Positions 51,889-60,256 of a DNA stretch of 64,000 bases are shown here, piece by piece. The stretch spans positions 112,408-176,407 of the forward strand of contig JACKEY010000013.1 in assembly GCA_020632755.1 (NCBI GenBank). Direction: 5' to 3'. A program made the translations under genes and the position numbers. The notes beneath the pieces are model-generated. The model ran no database searches and had not been told where the DNA came from. It saw only the letters and a program-made list of their open reading frames with translations. Each line of letters begins with the position of its first letter. The stretch's first letter is position 1. This DNA comes from Alphaproteobacteria bacterium. GTDB lineage: Bacteria > Myxococcota_A > UBA796 > UBA2385.

Positions 51889-53424
51889 CTACTCGCTGGC
51901 GCGCATCGACTCGGGGCACTCCGAGCGGGTGCGGATCTTGTACCAGCCGATCTCGTCGGCCCAGTACTCGCCCTCGTAGGGCCACCAGCGGTAGCCCTCG
52001 CGCACGCGCAGGTCGCGGTCGACCGTGCGTTTGGCGGTCTCCATCACACCCGTGTAGCTGGCCCGCTCGTACATGCGGGACTCGAGCTGCAGGATGTCGA
52101 GCTTGTTCATCTCGCTGTCCTGCAGCATCTGGTCGAGCTGCTGCTCCATCCCGGTCAGCGTGCGGGACACACGCGCGCCCTCGGTCCGGACCAGCTCGCT
52201 GCGGCGGGCGGACAGCCACTCCCGCGTGGCGGACGCCCAGGCGCCCTGGGCGCCGTCGAGCTTGCCGAGCTCGCCGTCCAGGGCGGTCACGGCCTTGGCG
52301 GCGCGCTCGAACCGCGCCTCGCCCTCGAAGCCGCGCACGACGGGCACGGGCAGGCCGCTCTCGCCGCCGTCCACCACCTCGGTGCGCATGCGCTGGAAGA
52401 GCTCCTCCTCCGAGTACGCCCCCGCGGCCTGCAGCGCCTCGTGCATCGGCTTGAACCGGGCCTGGAACTCGTCGATCTGCTTGTTGGCCTGGGGGAACTT
52501 GCAGAGCAGGAACAGGCCGTAGATCTCGAGCAGGGCGGCTTCCGGGAAGTACTCCCCGCGCACGTAGGGCGAGCTGTGGCTGTAGAGCAGCGACAGGGTG
52601 CCGTTGATGTCGTCCAGCCGGAAGTGGGCCCAGGCGCGCTCGAACTGGGCTTCCATGAAGTGCGGGCTGCTGCGCGGCACCTTGGCGAAGTACTCGATGG
52701 ACCGGACGAACTCGCCGCCGCCGTAGTAGGCGCGGGCGATGTTCAGGTTCACGAGGTCCTTCCACTCGCGGGCGTCGTCGCGGTCGGCGCCGGCGGCCAG
52801 GGCCTGCTCCAGGGCGGCGATGGCCTGCGGGTAGGAACCCTGCTGCGACAGGGACACACCCTCGAGCAGGCGCGCCTCGGCGTAGTCGGGGCTGCTGCTG
52901 CCCACCATCTTGAGGAAGGCCACCGCGTTGAGGTGCTTGCCCTGGGCGGCGGCGCCCTTCGCGGCCAGGAAGGCGACGCGGGCGCGGGTCTTCTCGTCGA
53001 CCGGGATGCCGACGTTCTCGGCGAAGACGAGCTCGAGCGGACCGGTGTCGTCGACCTGCCAGGCCTGGTCGATGGCCTTGCCGGCGGCGAAGGCGGCGCC
53101 GGTGGGATCGGCCTGCAGGCCCCGCTGGATGGCCAGCATGGACGCGTAGGGCAGGCCGCGATCGGCCAGGATCATGCCCAGCCGGGCGTAGGCCACGCCG
53201 TGGAAGACGGCCTTGGTCTCGTCCTGGGTCAGCGCGACCAGCAGATCGGCGGCCTTGGCCACGTCCTTGGCTTCCATCGCGGCGTCGATCTCGCCGAAGG
53301 CGGCTTCGCGCTCTTCGGCCGTGGGAGCCGGCCGCTCCAGCGCCACAGCACCCTGGGCCCACGCCGGCGACGCCGTGGCGAGCATCAGGGCCGCGGGCAG
53401 CAGCCAGCGCGACAGTGGGCGCAT
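51889..53424 (-). CDS. Periplasmic TPR protein, GltC-like
   Basis: 511 aa from ATG 53424, with AGGGG 5 bases upstream; a GTG at 53436 overlapping the previous stop (GTGA) is an alternative. Signal peptide ends at SPAWAQ. TPR-type helical pairs fill about 30-330 (ARLLEGVSLSQQGSYPQAIAAL; LNIARAYYGGGEFVRSIEYF). A long helical stretch (about 370-450) and a C-terminal aromatic motif (GYRWWPYEGEYWADEIGWY) follow. In Myxococcota such TPR proteins sit beside outer-membrane barrels of the GltA/GltB type, and GltC of the gliding complex is one. Role here: periplasmic scaffold for the barrel and vWA lipoprotein upstream. Orthology is inferred from order and layout. Confidence 0.82.
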   Translation of the reverse strand: MRPLSRWLLPAALMLATASPAWAQGAVALERPAPTAEEREAAFGEIDAAMEAKDVAKAADLLVALTQDETKAVFHGVAYARLGMILADRGLPYASMLAIQRGLQADPTGAAFAAGKAIDQAWQVDDTGPLELVFAENVGIPVDEKTRARVAFLAAKGAAAQGKHLNAVAFLKMVGSSSPDYAEARLLEGVSLSQQGSYPQAIAALEQALAAGADRDDAREWKDLVNLNIARAYYGGGEFVRSIEYFAKVPRSSPHFMEAQFERAWAHFRLDDINGTLSLLYSHSSPYVRGEYFPEAALLEIYGLFLLCKFPQANKQIDEFQARFKPMHEALQAAGAYSEEELFQRMRTEVVDGGESGLPVPVVRGFEGEARFERAAKAVTALDGELGKLDGAQGAWASATREWLSARRSELVRTEGARVSRTLTGMEQQLDQMLQDSEMNKLDILQLESRMYERASYTGVMETAKRTVDRDLRVREGYRWWPYEGEYWADEIGWYKIRTRSECPESMRASE

Positions 53425-53432
53425 GGGTCCCC

Positions 53433-54143
53433 TCACTTGCGCTTGCCGAGGAAGGTGACGCCGGCCGAGACCGTGGCGTTCTGCTTGATGAACACACCCT
53501 GGGTGTCAGCCGTCTTGGCGCGGTACTGGACCAGCACCTCGTCCTTGAGCTGCAGCCGCAGGGTCGTCTTGTCGCTCAGGAAGAAGCGCATGCCGACGCC
53601 GACGCCCAGGTCGGGGGACACCGCGATGGTGGCGTCGGGCAGCATCGCCTGCTCGAGGGTCGCGCCCACGGTGGCGGTGCCGTACACGTCGTGGTGCACG
53701 ACGCCCTTGCCCATCCAGTTCAGCTTCGCGTAGATGGGCGCCCACTGCACGCCGCCCCAGGCGCTCGCCAGGTAGCGGTAGGCGTCGGGGGACACGGCGT
53801 AGGCCGGGCCCTCGAGCTTCTTCATCGTGCTGTTCTTGAGGCCGTAGCCGCCGCCGGCCCCGACCTCCCACGCGAAGGTCTCCGACAGGTGGCTGCCGAA
53901 GGTCAGGTGGGCGACAGGGGTCGTGGTGAAGGCGTCGAAGGGCATCCAGCCCAGGTGCACGCCGAGCTCGGTCCGGCCGTCCTTGGGGTAGAGCAGCTTC
54001 TGGACGACGTTGATGTCCTGGTCCTGGACGACGCCGATGTCGACGGTCTTGATCTCGGGCTCGTCGTCGGCGGCGGCCCGGCCGGGGGCCAGGGTCGCGG
54101 CCAGGGCGAGGGCGCCGGCGAGGAAGGGGCTGTGGGTCCGCAT
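53433..54143 (-). CDS. Outer-membrane beta-barrel protein (Glt-type barrel family)
   Basis: 236 aa from ATG 54143; a GTG at 54155 is also possible. Signal peptide (LAGALALAATLAPGRAAA). Then DINVVQKLLYPKDGRTELG, a lead seen in the myxobacterial outer-membrane barrel family that includes GltA and GltB, and alternating strands (WEVGAGGGYGLK, YGTATVGATLE, DLGVGVGMRFFLSDKTTL, VSAGVTFLGKRK). Predicted to span the outer membrane with about eight to ten strands. The C-terminus ends in GKRK instead of the common terminal Phe. Lies 41 bases after the vWA lipoprotein gene and directly before the TPR gene. Confidence 0.85.
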   Translation of the reverse strand: MRTHSPFLAGALALAATLAPGRAAADDEPEIKTVDIGVVQDQDINVVQKLLYPKDGRTELGVHLGWMPFDAFTTTPVAHLTFGSHLSETFAWEVGAGGGYGLKNSTMKKLEGPAYAVSPDAYRYLASAWGGVQWAPIYAKLNWMGKGVVHHDVYGTATVGATLEQAMLPDATIAVSPDLGVGVGMRFFLSDKTTLRLQLKDEVLVQYRAKTADTQGVFIKQNATVSAGVTFLGKRK

Positions 54144-54184
54144 GGGGAGCTTCACCAGGGTCTGGGGCAGCAGGAGGAGGAGGC

Positions 54185-55531
54185 TCAGAAGGGCAGCTCG
54201 CGGGGCTTGCCTTCCAGCGGGCGGTAGTAGATCTCGACGTCGGCGTTGTAGTCGGGGACGGCGTTGCCCCAGAACACGACCGCGTTGGTGCCGGCGTCGT
54301 AGGACCAGCCGTCGCTGTAGATCAGTCGGTCACCGTCGGTGTCCAGCAGGGTGGCTTCGCCCACTTCCTGCTTGTCGACGAACACGCGCAGCGTGCTGAC
54401 GTCGGGGATGCTGCGCAGGGCGAAGGCGTTGACCAGGTTGACCAGCAGGTCGCCCAGCTGCTCGAGGTAGACGCTGAAGTCCGCGACCCCGCAGGAGCTG
54501 CCGACGTCGCCGGAGCCCGACGTGATGTCCTGGTAGAAGCCACCGGTGCCGTTGGCCGTCAGGTAGAGCCGGTTGGTCGACCAGTAGGGCACGCTCTCGC
54601 GTTCGTACTCGCCGGCGGAGACCAGGCTGCAGGCGCTGGCGTCGCCGGACTCGGGATCGAAGCGGGGGCCGATGACGGCCCAGCGCACGGGGGCGTCGAA
54701 GCTCTCGTAGGCCGACAGGTAGGGGCTCGGGTCGTCGTCACCGGTGGCGAGCTGGCGGCTCACGTCGCCTTCGTCGGTGATGAGCACGAAGACCACCGTG
54801 CTGTCGTCCCGGACCAGGTCGGGCTCGGACATGATGTCGGCGGTGGTGATGTCGCTGGCTTCGTGGAAGCAGATGTCCGGCGGGTTCTCGTTGCTGCGGC
54901 ACAGGGTGTAGAGCGCGGCTTCCAGCGGCTCTTCGTTGCCGCCACCGGAGTTGTCCTTCCAGCGGTCGCCGCAGACACAGTTGAGGTAGTCCTCGCCGAT
55001 CTCGTCGGGGGTCCCGCCGCCGCACTCGTAGGACACGTCGGGCAGCTGCCCGGCGTTCCAGTTGACGGTGTCGCAGAGCAGCTGGTCCAGGAAGTCGTCC
55101 TTGACCGTGTTGCTGCCGCGGACGATCACGTCGCCCACCAGGCTGCCGGCTTCGCCGTCGTCCAGGCCCGTCGTGGGGCCCCGGGCGATCTCGGCGGTCG
55201 TGGTGGTGATCGCCAGCTGGTAGTCCAGGACCGAGGTCCGGTCGGACGAGTAGCTGGCGTAGTCCCCGACGGCGTCGGTCAGGGTCTCCGACACCGTGCC
55301 GCCTGCGCCGGGGTCGGCGAGCTTGGCCAGGAAGACGTCGAAGTTGGTGGCCAGGGCGGACGCTTCTTCCTGCATCGACGACGAGTTGTCGACGATGAAG
55401 ACCACGTCGGTCTGGTTGTTGAAGCTGGCCTGCTCGTAGCCGGCGAGTGCGAACAGCTCGTACTGGTTGCAGCCGCCCAGGGCGAGCAGGGCGGGCCCCA
55501 GGAGGGCGGTCAGCGCGTGGCGACTCCGCAT
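54185..55531 (-). CDS. vWA-domain outer-membrane lipoprotein, CglB-like
   Basis: 448 aa. Lipoprotein signal ends LLALGGC at about residue 21. The vWA/integrin-I domain (about 40-385) has the metal-ion adhesion motif DNSSS in VVFIVDNSSSMQEE, and a later VLITDEGD supplying the Asp. Eight or more cysteines are scattered through it, probably disulphide-paired as in surface-exposed adhesins. CglB of Myxococcus is such a lipoprotein, linking the gliding machinery to the substratum. First gene of the set with the barrel and TPR genes. Assignment as a CglB relative is inference; many Myxococcota have other vWA lipoproteins. Confidence 0.85.
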   Translation of the reverse strand: MRSRHALTALLGPALLALGGCNQYELFALAGYEQASFNNQTDVVFIVDNSSSMQEEASALATNFDVFLAKLADPGAGGTVSETLTDAVGDYASYSSDRTSVLDYQLAITTTTAEIARGPTTGLDDGEAGSLVGDVIVRGSNTVKDDFLDQLLCDTVNWNAGQLPDVSYECGGGTPDEIGEDYLNCVCGDRWKDNSGGGNEEPLEAALYTLCRSNENPPDICFHEASDITTADIMSEPDLVRDDSTVVFVLITDEGDVSRQLATGDDDPSPYLSAYESFDAPVRWAVIGPRFDPESGDASACSLVSAGEYERESVPYWSTNRLYLTANGTGGFYQDITSGSGDVGSSCGVADFSVYLEQLGDLLVNLVNAFALRSIPDVSTLRVFVDKQEVGEATLLDTDGDRLIYSDGWSYDAGTNAVVFWGNAVPDYNADVEIYYRPLEGKPRELPF

Positions 55532-55564
55532 CCGGGCGCTCCACGGGGTGGGAAGGTTCGGCGC

Positions 55565-55593
55565 AGCATACAGATGGCCCCCGGGCGCTGCAA
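55565..55593 (-). promoter_or_regulatory. Promoter of the vWA-barrel-TPR operon
   Basis: Minus strand TTGCAG (55588-55593), a 17-base spacer and TATGCT (55565-55570). Leader of about 27 bases, with GGAG 7-8 bases before the ATG at 55531. TATGCT recurs before grpE and the SCP2 gene. Confidence 0.55.
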
Positions 55594-55669
55594 GGGCGGC
55601 GACCAGGGGCTGACGGGCTGCTGACGAGGGCCTGGACGCGGCGTCCTGTGCGGGCCACCGCGACGCGGC

Positions 55670-57532
55670 TCAGAGCTTGCGGACGAGCGAGTTGATCGTG
55701 TTGAAGGTCGTGGTGACCTGGGGCTGGATCCGCATGCCGCGCTTCTGGTGGAACTTGAGCAGCTGGTTCCAGATGTCGGTGATGTCCGCGCGGATGGTCC
55801 CGTAGTCGCGCTGGTCGATGAGCGTCTTCAGGCGATCGACGGCCGGCGGCATCTCGGTGTGCACGTAGCAGGACACGATGCGCTGGACGGTCTCGTCCAT
55901 CTGGCCGTGCAGCGGGTTCTCGTCGGCGGCGGGTTCAGGCTCGGGCTCGAGCTCGGGCTCGGGCTCCGGCTCGAGCATCGGCTCGTCTTCGTCTTCGCCG
56001 TTGCGCGCCTTGACCGCACCCTCGGCCACGACCTCGGTCAGCATCTGGTCGGCCCAGCCAAAGGGATCGTCGTCGCCGGCAGCGCCGTCGGCCCCCGCGT
56101 CGGACGTGTCGACCTGCAGGCCGTCGCTGGCGTTGGTGACCTCGTCCCCGGACTCCTCGAGCTGCTCGACGTCGACCTCGACCTCGACCTCCAGCTCCTC
56201 GACCGCGGACTCGCTCGCGTCGTGGTCGGCGGCAGCGTCGTCGAGGGCCTCGGGCTCTTCGGGTTCCTCCTCGACCTCGGCCAGCTCGGGCTCGGGCTCG
56301 GGCTCGAGGGCGGGCTCCTCGGCCGGGGCCACCTCCTCCGACTCGTCCTCCGCCACTTCGGCCACCGGCGCGGGGGCGCTGCCGTCGAGGCGGGACACGC
56401 CGCGCTCGGCCAGGAACTGATCGGCGTTGCCGAACAGCTCGTCCAGATCCTCGAGGCTCAGGCAGCCCTTGATCTTGGCGGTCTCGGGGTCGTTGTTCGC
56501 CTCGACCACGCTGATCCGGCCCTTGGCGCCTGCCGCGATCTCGACGTGCGGCGCGATGACGATGTCGGACTGGATCTTCGCGGCGCCGATGACGATGCGG
56601 CTGCCGCCGGCGATGACCCGCACCTTGATGGTGCCGCCGGCCAGCTCGATGGTGTCGGCTTCCAGGCGGTCGGCTTCCACGCTGCCGCCCAGCCGCAGCA
56701 GGCCGTCGGCGGACAGGCGCTCGGCCTTGACGTTGCCGCCGATGACGAGCGCGGTCGCGGACAGCTCGCCGACCTCCAGGTCGCCGGACAGCTCCAGGCG
56801 CTCCGACACGCGAAGGTCGCTGACGGCCAGGGCGCCACCGGTGCGGACCGACGCCGCGGCGACGGTGCGGGCCGTGATGTCGCCGTCGGCCGAGACCTCG
56901 GCGGCGTGGGCTTCGTCGACCTTGAGGGCACCGCCGCTGGACAAGGTGCCGTCGAGCTCGAACCGGCCACCGCCGATGTCACCGCCGGCTTCCAGCGAGC
57001 CGGCCTTCAGGGTGCCGGCCTGGACCTCGCCCAGGACGTTGGCGGCGCCTTCGACCGTGACCTCTTCGGCCTCGAGCGACTCGCCGCAGGCGACAGCGCC
57101 CGCCCGCAGGCGGCTGACGGCGATGGCGCCGGCCGTCTCGATTCGTCCCGAGGACTCGACCACGGTGGCGCGCAGGGCCGCGCAGTCGATGTCGGTGGCG
57201 CGCAGCTGCTCGGCGCGGACGTCGCCCGCGGCGTGCAGGGCGCCGTCCAGGCGCACGGCGTCCGCGGTGAGATCGCCCTCGATCCGGGCGCTGCCGGACG
57301 ACAGGTCCCGGACCTCGAGATCGCCGCTGCAGCGGACCTCGCCGGCGGCTTCGATGGTGCCGACGGTGGCGCTGGCGTGCAGCACGACGTCGCCGCCGCC
57401 CGACGCGAGCCGCGCGAGCTTGCCGGCCGGCACGGCCTGCAGCTCGATGGTGCCGGCGTACTCGATGGTCATGCCGTCGTCGCCGAGCTCCAGGACGAGG
57501 CCTTCGGGGATGACGAAGGGCGTGTCGCTCAT
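55670..57532 (-). CDS. Large bactofilin-like beta-helix protein with acidic linker
   Basis: 620 aa. Residues about 20-350 are a continuous series of short strands with a period of roughly 15-20 residues and many G-D/E-V/L turns (GEVRCSGDLEVRDL, ARIEGDLTADAV, LELSGDLEVGEL), the pattern of bactofilin right-handed beta-helices but about three times the normal length. An acidic Glu/Pro/Asp-rich linker of about 170 residues follows (about 390-545), then a helical C-terminal domain of about 75 residues (AVDRLKTLIDQRDYGTIRAD). No signal peptide, so cytoplasmic. Likely a cytoskeletal scaffold near the operon that follows. Own promoter, structured leader and strong GGAGGA. Confidence 0.8.
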   Translation of the reverse strand: MSDTPFVIPEGLVLELGDDGMTIEYAGTIELQAVPAGKLARLASGGGDVVLHASATVGTIEAAGEVRCSGDLEVRDLSSGSARIEGDLTADAVRLDGALHAAGDVRAEQLRATDIDCAALRATVVESSGRIETAGAIAVSRLRAGAVACGESLEAEEVTVEGAANVLGEVQAGTLKAGSLEAGGDIGGGRFELDGTLSSGGALKVDEAHAAEVSADGDITARTVAAASVRTGGALAVSDLRVSERLELSGDLEVGELSATALVIGGNVKAERLSADGLLRLGGSVEADRLEADTIELAGGTIKVRVIAGGSRIVIGAAKIQSDIVIAPHVEIAAGAKGRISVVEANNDPETAKIKGCLSLEDLDELFGNADQFLAERGVSRLDGSAPAPVAEVAEDESEEVAPAEEPALEPEPEPELAEVEEEPEEPEALDDAAADHDASESAVEELEVEVEVDVEQLEESGDEVTNASDGLQVDTSDAGADGAAGDDDPFGWADQMLTEVVAEGAVKARNGEDEDEPMLEPEPEPELEPEPEPAADENPLHGQMDETVQRIVSCYVHTEMPPAVDRLKTLIDQRDYGTIRADITDIWNQLLKFHQKRGMRIQPQVTTTFNTINSLVRKL

Positions 57533-57540
57533 GGATCCTC

Positions 57541-57582
57541 CCCCCGCGCGGGGGCGGGGTGCGTCGGCAGCCCTGGCTGCCG
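57541..57582 (-). promoter_or_regulatory. Two hairpins in the leader of the bactofilin-like gene
   Basis: On the RNA, CGGCAGC-CAGG-GCTGCCG (57565-57582) and CCCCC-GCGC-GGGGG (57541-57554). The 3' arm of the second runs into the ribosome site GGAGGATCC directly before the ATG. Either could limit ribosome access. They are 64 or more bases past the stop of the TPR gene upstream and could also end that transcript. Confidence 0.55.
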
Positions 57583-57599
57583 TGGTTCAGAAGGGCCCG

Positions 57600-57629
57600 A
57601 CTCTACCGGTCCTCCGCGTCCGGGGTCAA
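57600..57629 (-). promoter_or_regulatory. Promoter of the bactofilin-like gene
   Basis: Minus strand TTGACC (57624-57629), an 18-base spacer and TAGAGT (57600-57605). Predicted leader of about 60 bases, containing the two hairpins. Confidence 0.55.
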
Positions 57630-57645
57630 CGCGCCTTCGGCCCGG

Positions 57646-58797
57646 TCAGTGCCCTGCCGCACGCAGGCGGCCGAGGCCCTCGATCGCGGGCCGGTGACCG
57701 GGGCGCACGGCCAGCACCCGCTCGTAGGCGTCGCGGGCCTGGGCGTACTGCCCACGCGCTTCGTAGGCCTGGGCGAGTCCGGTCAGGGCGCCGTAGTGAT
57801 CGGGCCGCAGCCGGGTCGCGACCTCGAGGGCCTCGATGGCGACGGCGGTCCGGTCGGCCCGCAGCGCCAGGTCGCCGATCGCCGACCACGCGATGGCCGA
57901 GCAGCGGTCCAGGGTCAGCGCCGCCCGGTACTGATCGGCCGCGTCCTGGAAGCGACCCGCGAGGCGGGCCTCGTCGCCGGCGTCGAGCTGGCGCAGCGAC
58001 TCCGTGACCAGCGGCGGCGCGGTCTTGCAGTAGCGCCCCGGCGGCTCGGGCAGGTCGAAGGTCAGCTGCACGTCGATGGGCCCTTCGGCGGGCAGGTGCG
58101 GGGGCTGCTCGATGACGACGCTGGTGACGACGCCGCCTTCGTCGCTCTCGTAGACCGTGGCGGCGGGCGCGGCGGCCGCCACTGGAGGGTCGGGCGGGGC
58201 GGCGGCGGGCGGTGGAGCGGGCTCCGGGCGGGGACGACCGCCCTCGGTGCCCGGGATGGGGCGGGGGCGCGTCGGCGCTTCCTGGGTCACCGGGGGAGGG
58301 GAGGGAGGCGCAGGCGCGGCGGAGGAGGAGATGCCGGGTCCGGCCGGGGTGTAGACGGCGTCGGACGCCGGGCCGGCCTGGGCCATCTCGGCGTGGGTGA
58401 GGGGCTGGCCGTCGGTGCAGCGCAGCAGGGCCCAGCCGCCTCCGGGGCGCTCCTGGATGCAGCCGGCCGCCGGCATCCGGCACCACGACAGGAAACACTC
58501 GACCGTCACCGACGGCGAGCCCAGCAGCAGGATGTCGCCGGGCTGGGGCGCCTCGACGGACACGGTGGTGGCGTTGGGGTCGAACTGCGCGCCTTCGTCG
58601 CAGTCCAGCCACCACAGGCCGCGCACACGGTGCCCGCCGGTCTCGGGCGTCACGACGCTGTCGACGCCGGTGACCCGCAGCCGCGTGGGGCAGGAGTACA
58701 GGCCGGCGTCGCTGCAGCACTGCTGACAGGCCTTGGCGCCGGCGTGGGCGGGAGTTCCGAGCAGGGGCAGCAGGAACAGCAGGGAGGGGCTCGGCAC
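57646..58797 (-). CDS. Exported cysteine-rich and TPR protein
   Basis: 383 aa. Signal peptide (LLFLLPLLGTPAHA), then a domain of about 110 residues with eight cysteines (CQQCCSDAGLYSC; VECFLSWCRMPAAGC). A Pro/Ala-rich linker (about 145-205), a small beta segment (VVTSVVIEQPPHLPAEG) and TPRs from about 270 to the end (ALTLDRCSAIAWSAIGDLAL; RDAYERVLAVRPGHRPAIE) follow. Likely periplasmic or surface-linked. Upstream of the bactofilin-like gene by 113 bases; a functional tie is possible but unproven. The Cys-rich part is not recognised. Confidence 0.78.
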   Translation of the reverse strand: MPSPSLLFLLPLLGTPAHAGAKACQQCCSDAGLYSCPTRLRVTGVDSVVTPETGGHRVRGLWWLDCDEGAQFDPNATTVSVEAPQPGDILLLGSPSVTVECFLSWCRMPAAGCIQERPGGGWALLRCTDGQPLTHAEMAQAGPASDAVYTPAGPGISSSAAPAPPSPPPVTQEAPTRPRPIPGTEGGRPRPEPAPPPAAAPPDPPVAAAAPAATVYESDEGGVVTSVVIEQPPHLPAEGPIDVQLTFDLPEPPGRYCKTAPPLVTESLRQLDAGDEARLAGRFQDAADQYRAALTLDRCSAIAWSAIGDLALRADRTAVAIEALEVATRLRPDHYGALTGLAQAYEARGQYAQARDAYERVLAVRPGHRPAIEGLGRLRAAGH

Positions 58798-58933
58798 AGG
58801 GGCTCCGCGAGCGGGGATTCCGGGGTGAGCGGGAGGGTCGGACGGCGCTTGCGACCGATCCAGTCTGGCATGGACCCCGCCGCAGGGTGTCCCCTTCCGT
58901 CAGCGGGCGCGGGCCGGAGGCGGGCCGGTCCGA

Positions 58934-60256
58934 TCAGGCGCGGTGCGACCGGTCGTTCCCGAGGGGGCGCCGGTAGACGGTGTCCACCAGGGTCGCGGCG
59001 TGGTCCGCGGGAGTCGGCCAGCGCGCCGGGGGGACGCGGCCTCGACCTCGCTTCAGCTCGGCGTGCAGCGCGGCCAGCAGCGCCTCGTCGTCGTCGGGCC
59101 CCACCGCGGGCGCGGTCGGATCGAGCTCCGTGGCGCCTCCGACGGCGGGAAGCACGACCCGCAGTCCCGCCGCGAGCGCCTCGCGCACGACCAGGGGGCT
59201 GTTCTCCGGCCAGGTCGACGGCAGCACCAGCACGTCGTGGTCGGCCAGCAGTAAGGGCACCTCACCGGGAGGCACGGCGCCGAGCCAGCGTGCACCGGGC
59301 GTCGCCTCGACCCTCGCTCGCAGGGCCTCACCCCACCCGGGGCGTCCGTCGAAGGCGGGCGCCGGACCGGCGATGGTCAGGGTGGCGCGCCCGGCGGGCA
59401 GCCGGGCGAACGCGGCGAGCAGCCGATCGGGGCCCTTGGTCGGGATGACGCTGCTCGCGAACAGCAGGCGCAGGGGGCCGGCTCCGGGGGGCGGTGCCGG
59501 GGAGATGGGCTGGACGAGGGGGAGGGAGAGGACCTCCGGGCGGCGCAGGCCCATGGCGGCGAAGCGTTCGGCCAGGTCGTGGCTGGGAGAGAGGAGGACG
59601 TCGACCTCGGCGAGGAGGCGTCGGACCCGCTCCAGCCGGTCGGCCAGGCGGGCGCGGTCCCGGTCCGAGGCGGCGTGGGAGGAGACGGTGGCCGCGACCC
59701 CGTCTCGGGCCCGGGCGCGCAGGGCCGGCCAGCGTTCCAGGGCGGCGCCGAGGGGAGCGGTCAGGGGCGACAGCCGCAGCTGCGGGGCCAGGCAGGTGGC
59801 GCAGCGGCCGGGCTCGGGCCCGGGACAGGGGCGGAGCGCCGCATCGACCAGCTGGCCGCGGGCGCAGGGCAGTGCGTAGTCGTGCAGGGTCAGGACGACG
59901 CGGGCCGAGGCGTCCCGGGCCGCCCGCGGGAAGCCCAGCCCGCCGTGGGCCAGGTGGTGGGCGTGCACGACGTCGGCGCGCCAACGGTGCAGCCAGTCGC
60001 ACAGTGCAGCGGCGGCGCCGGGGTGGTCCCAGGCCGCTTCGATGCGGGTCGGCGTCGGAAGCTCGATGGCCCACTGCCCGGGCCCGGCGGCGACCACGGC
60101 GACGCGGGCGGCCCCGGGGCGCGGCGCCAGCACGGCGACTTCGTGACCCGCGGCGGCCAGGGCGCGTGCCAGGGCGGCCACGTACAGTCCGGTGCCGCCG
60201 AGCTGCTCGGGCGGCAGGCCGTGCAGGAGCAGGGCGATCCGCAGGCCCGGGGTCAC
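58934..60256 (-). CDS. GT4-type glycosyltransferase, second of a coupled pair
   Basis: 440 aa from GTG 60256, overlapping the previous stop (GTGA). GT-B fold: N-terminal GGTGLYVAALARALAAAGHEV loop, VVHAHHLAHGGLG, then the donor domain with SSVIPTKGPDRLLAAFA, LPSTWPENSPLVVREALAAG (the E-x7-E region) and VGGATEL. A cysteine cluster (CPGPEPGRCATC) sits between the domains, as in some exopolysaccharide GT4 enzymes with the HDY...C pattern. Transfers a sugar from a nucleotide donor to an acceptor glycan. Both acceptor and sugar are unknown. Confidence 0.92.
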   Translation of the reverse strand: MTPGLRIALLLHGLPPEQLGGTGLYVAALARALAAAGHEVAVLAPRPGAARVAVVAAGPGQWAIELPTPTRIEAAWDHPGAAAALCDWLHRWRADVVHAHHLAHGGLGFPRAARDASARVVLTLHDYALPCARGQLVDAALRPCPGPEPGRCATCLAPQLRLSPLTAPLGAALERWPALRARARDGVAATVSSHAASDRDRARLADRLERVRRLLAEVDVLLSPSHDLAERFAAMGLRRPEVLSLPLVQPISPAPPPGAGPLRLLFASSVIPTKGPDRLLAAFARLPAGRATLTIAGPAPAFDGRPGWGEALRARVEATPGARWLGAVPPGEVPLLLADHDVLVLPSTWPENSPLVVREALAAGLRVVLPAVGGATELDPTAPAVGPDDDEALLAALHAELKRGRGRVPPARWPTPADHAATLVDTVYRRPLGNDRSHRA

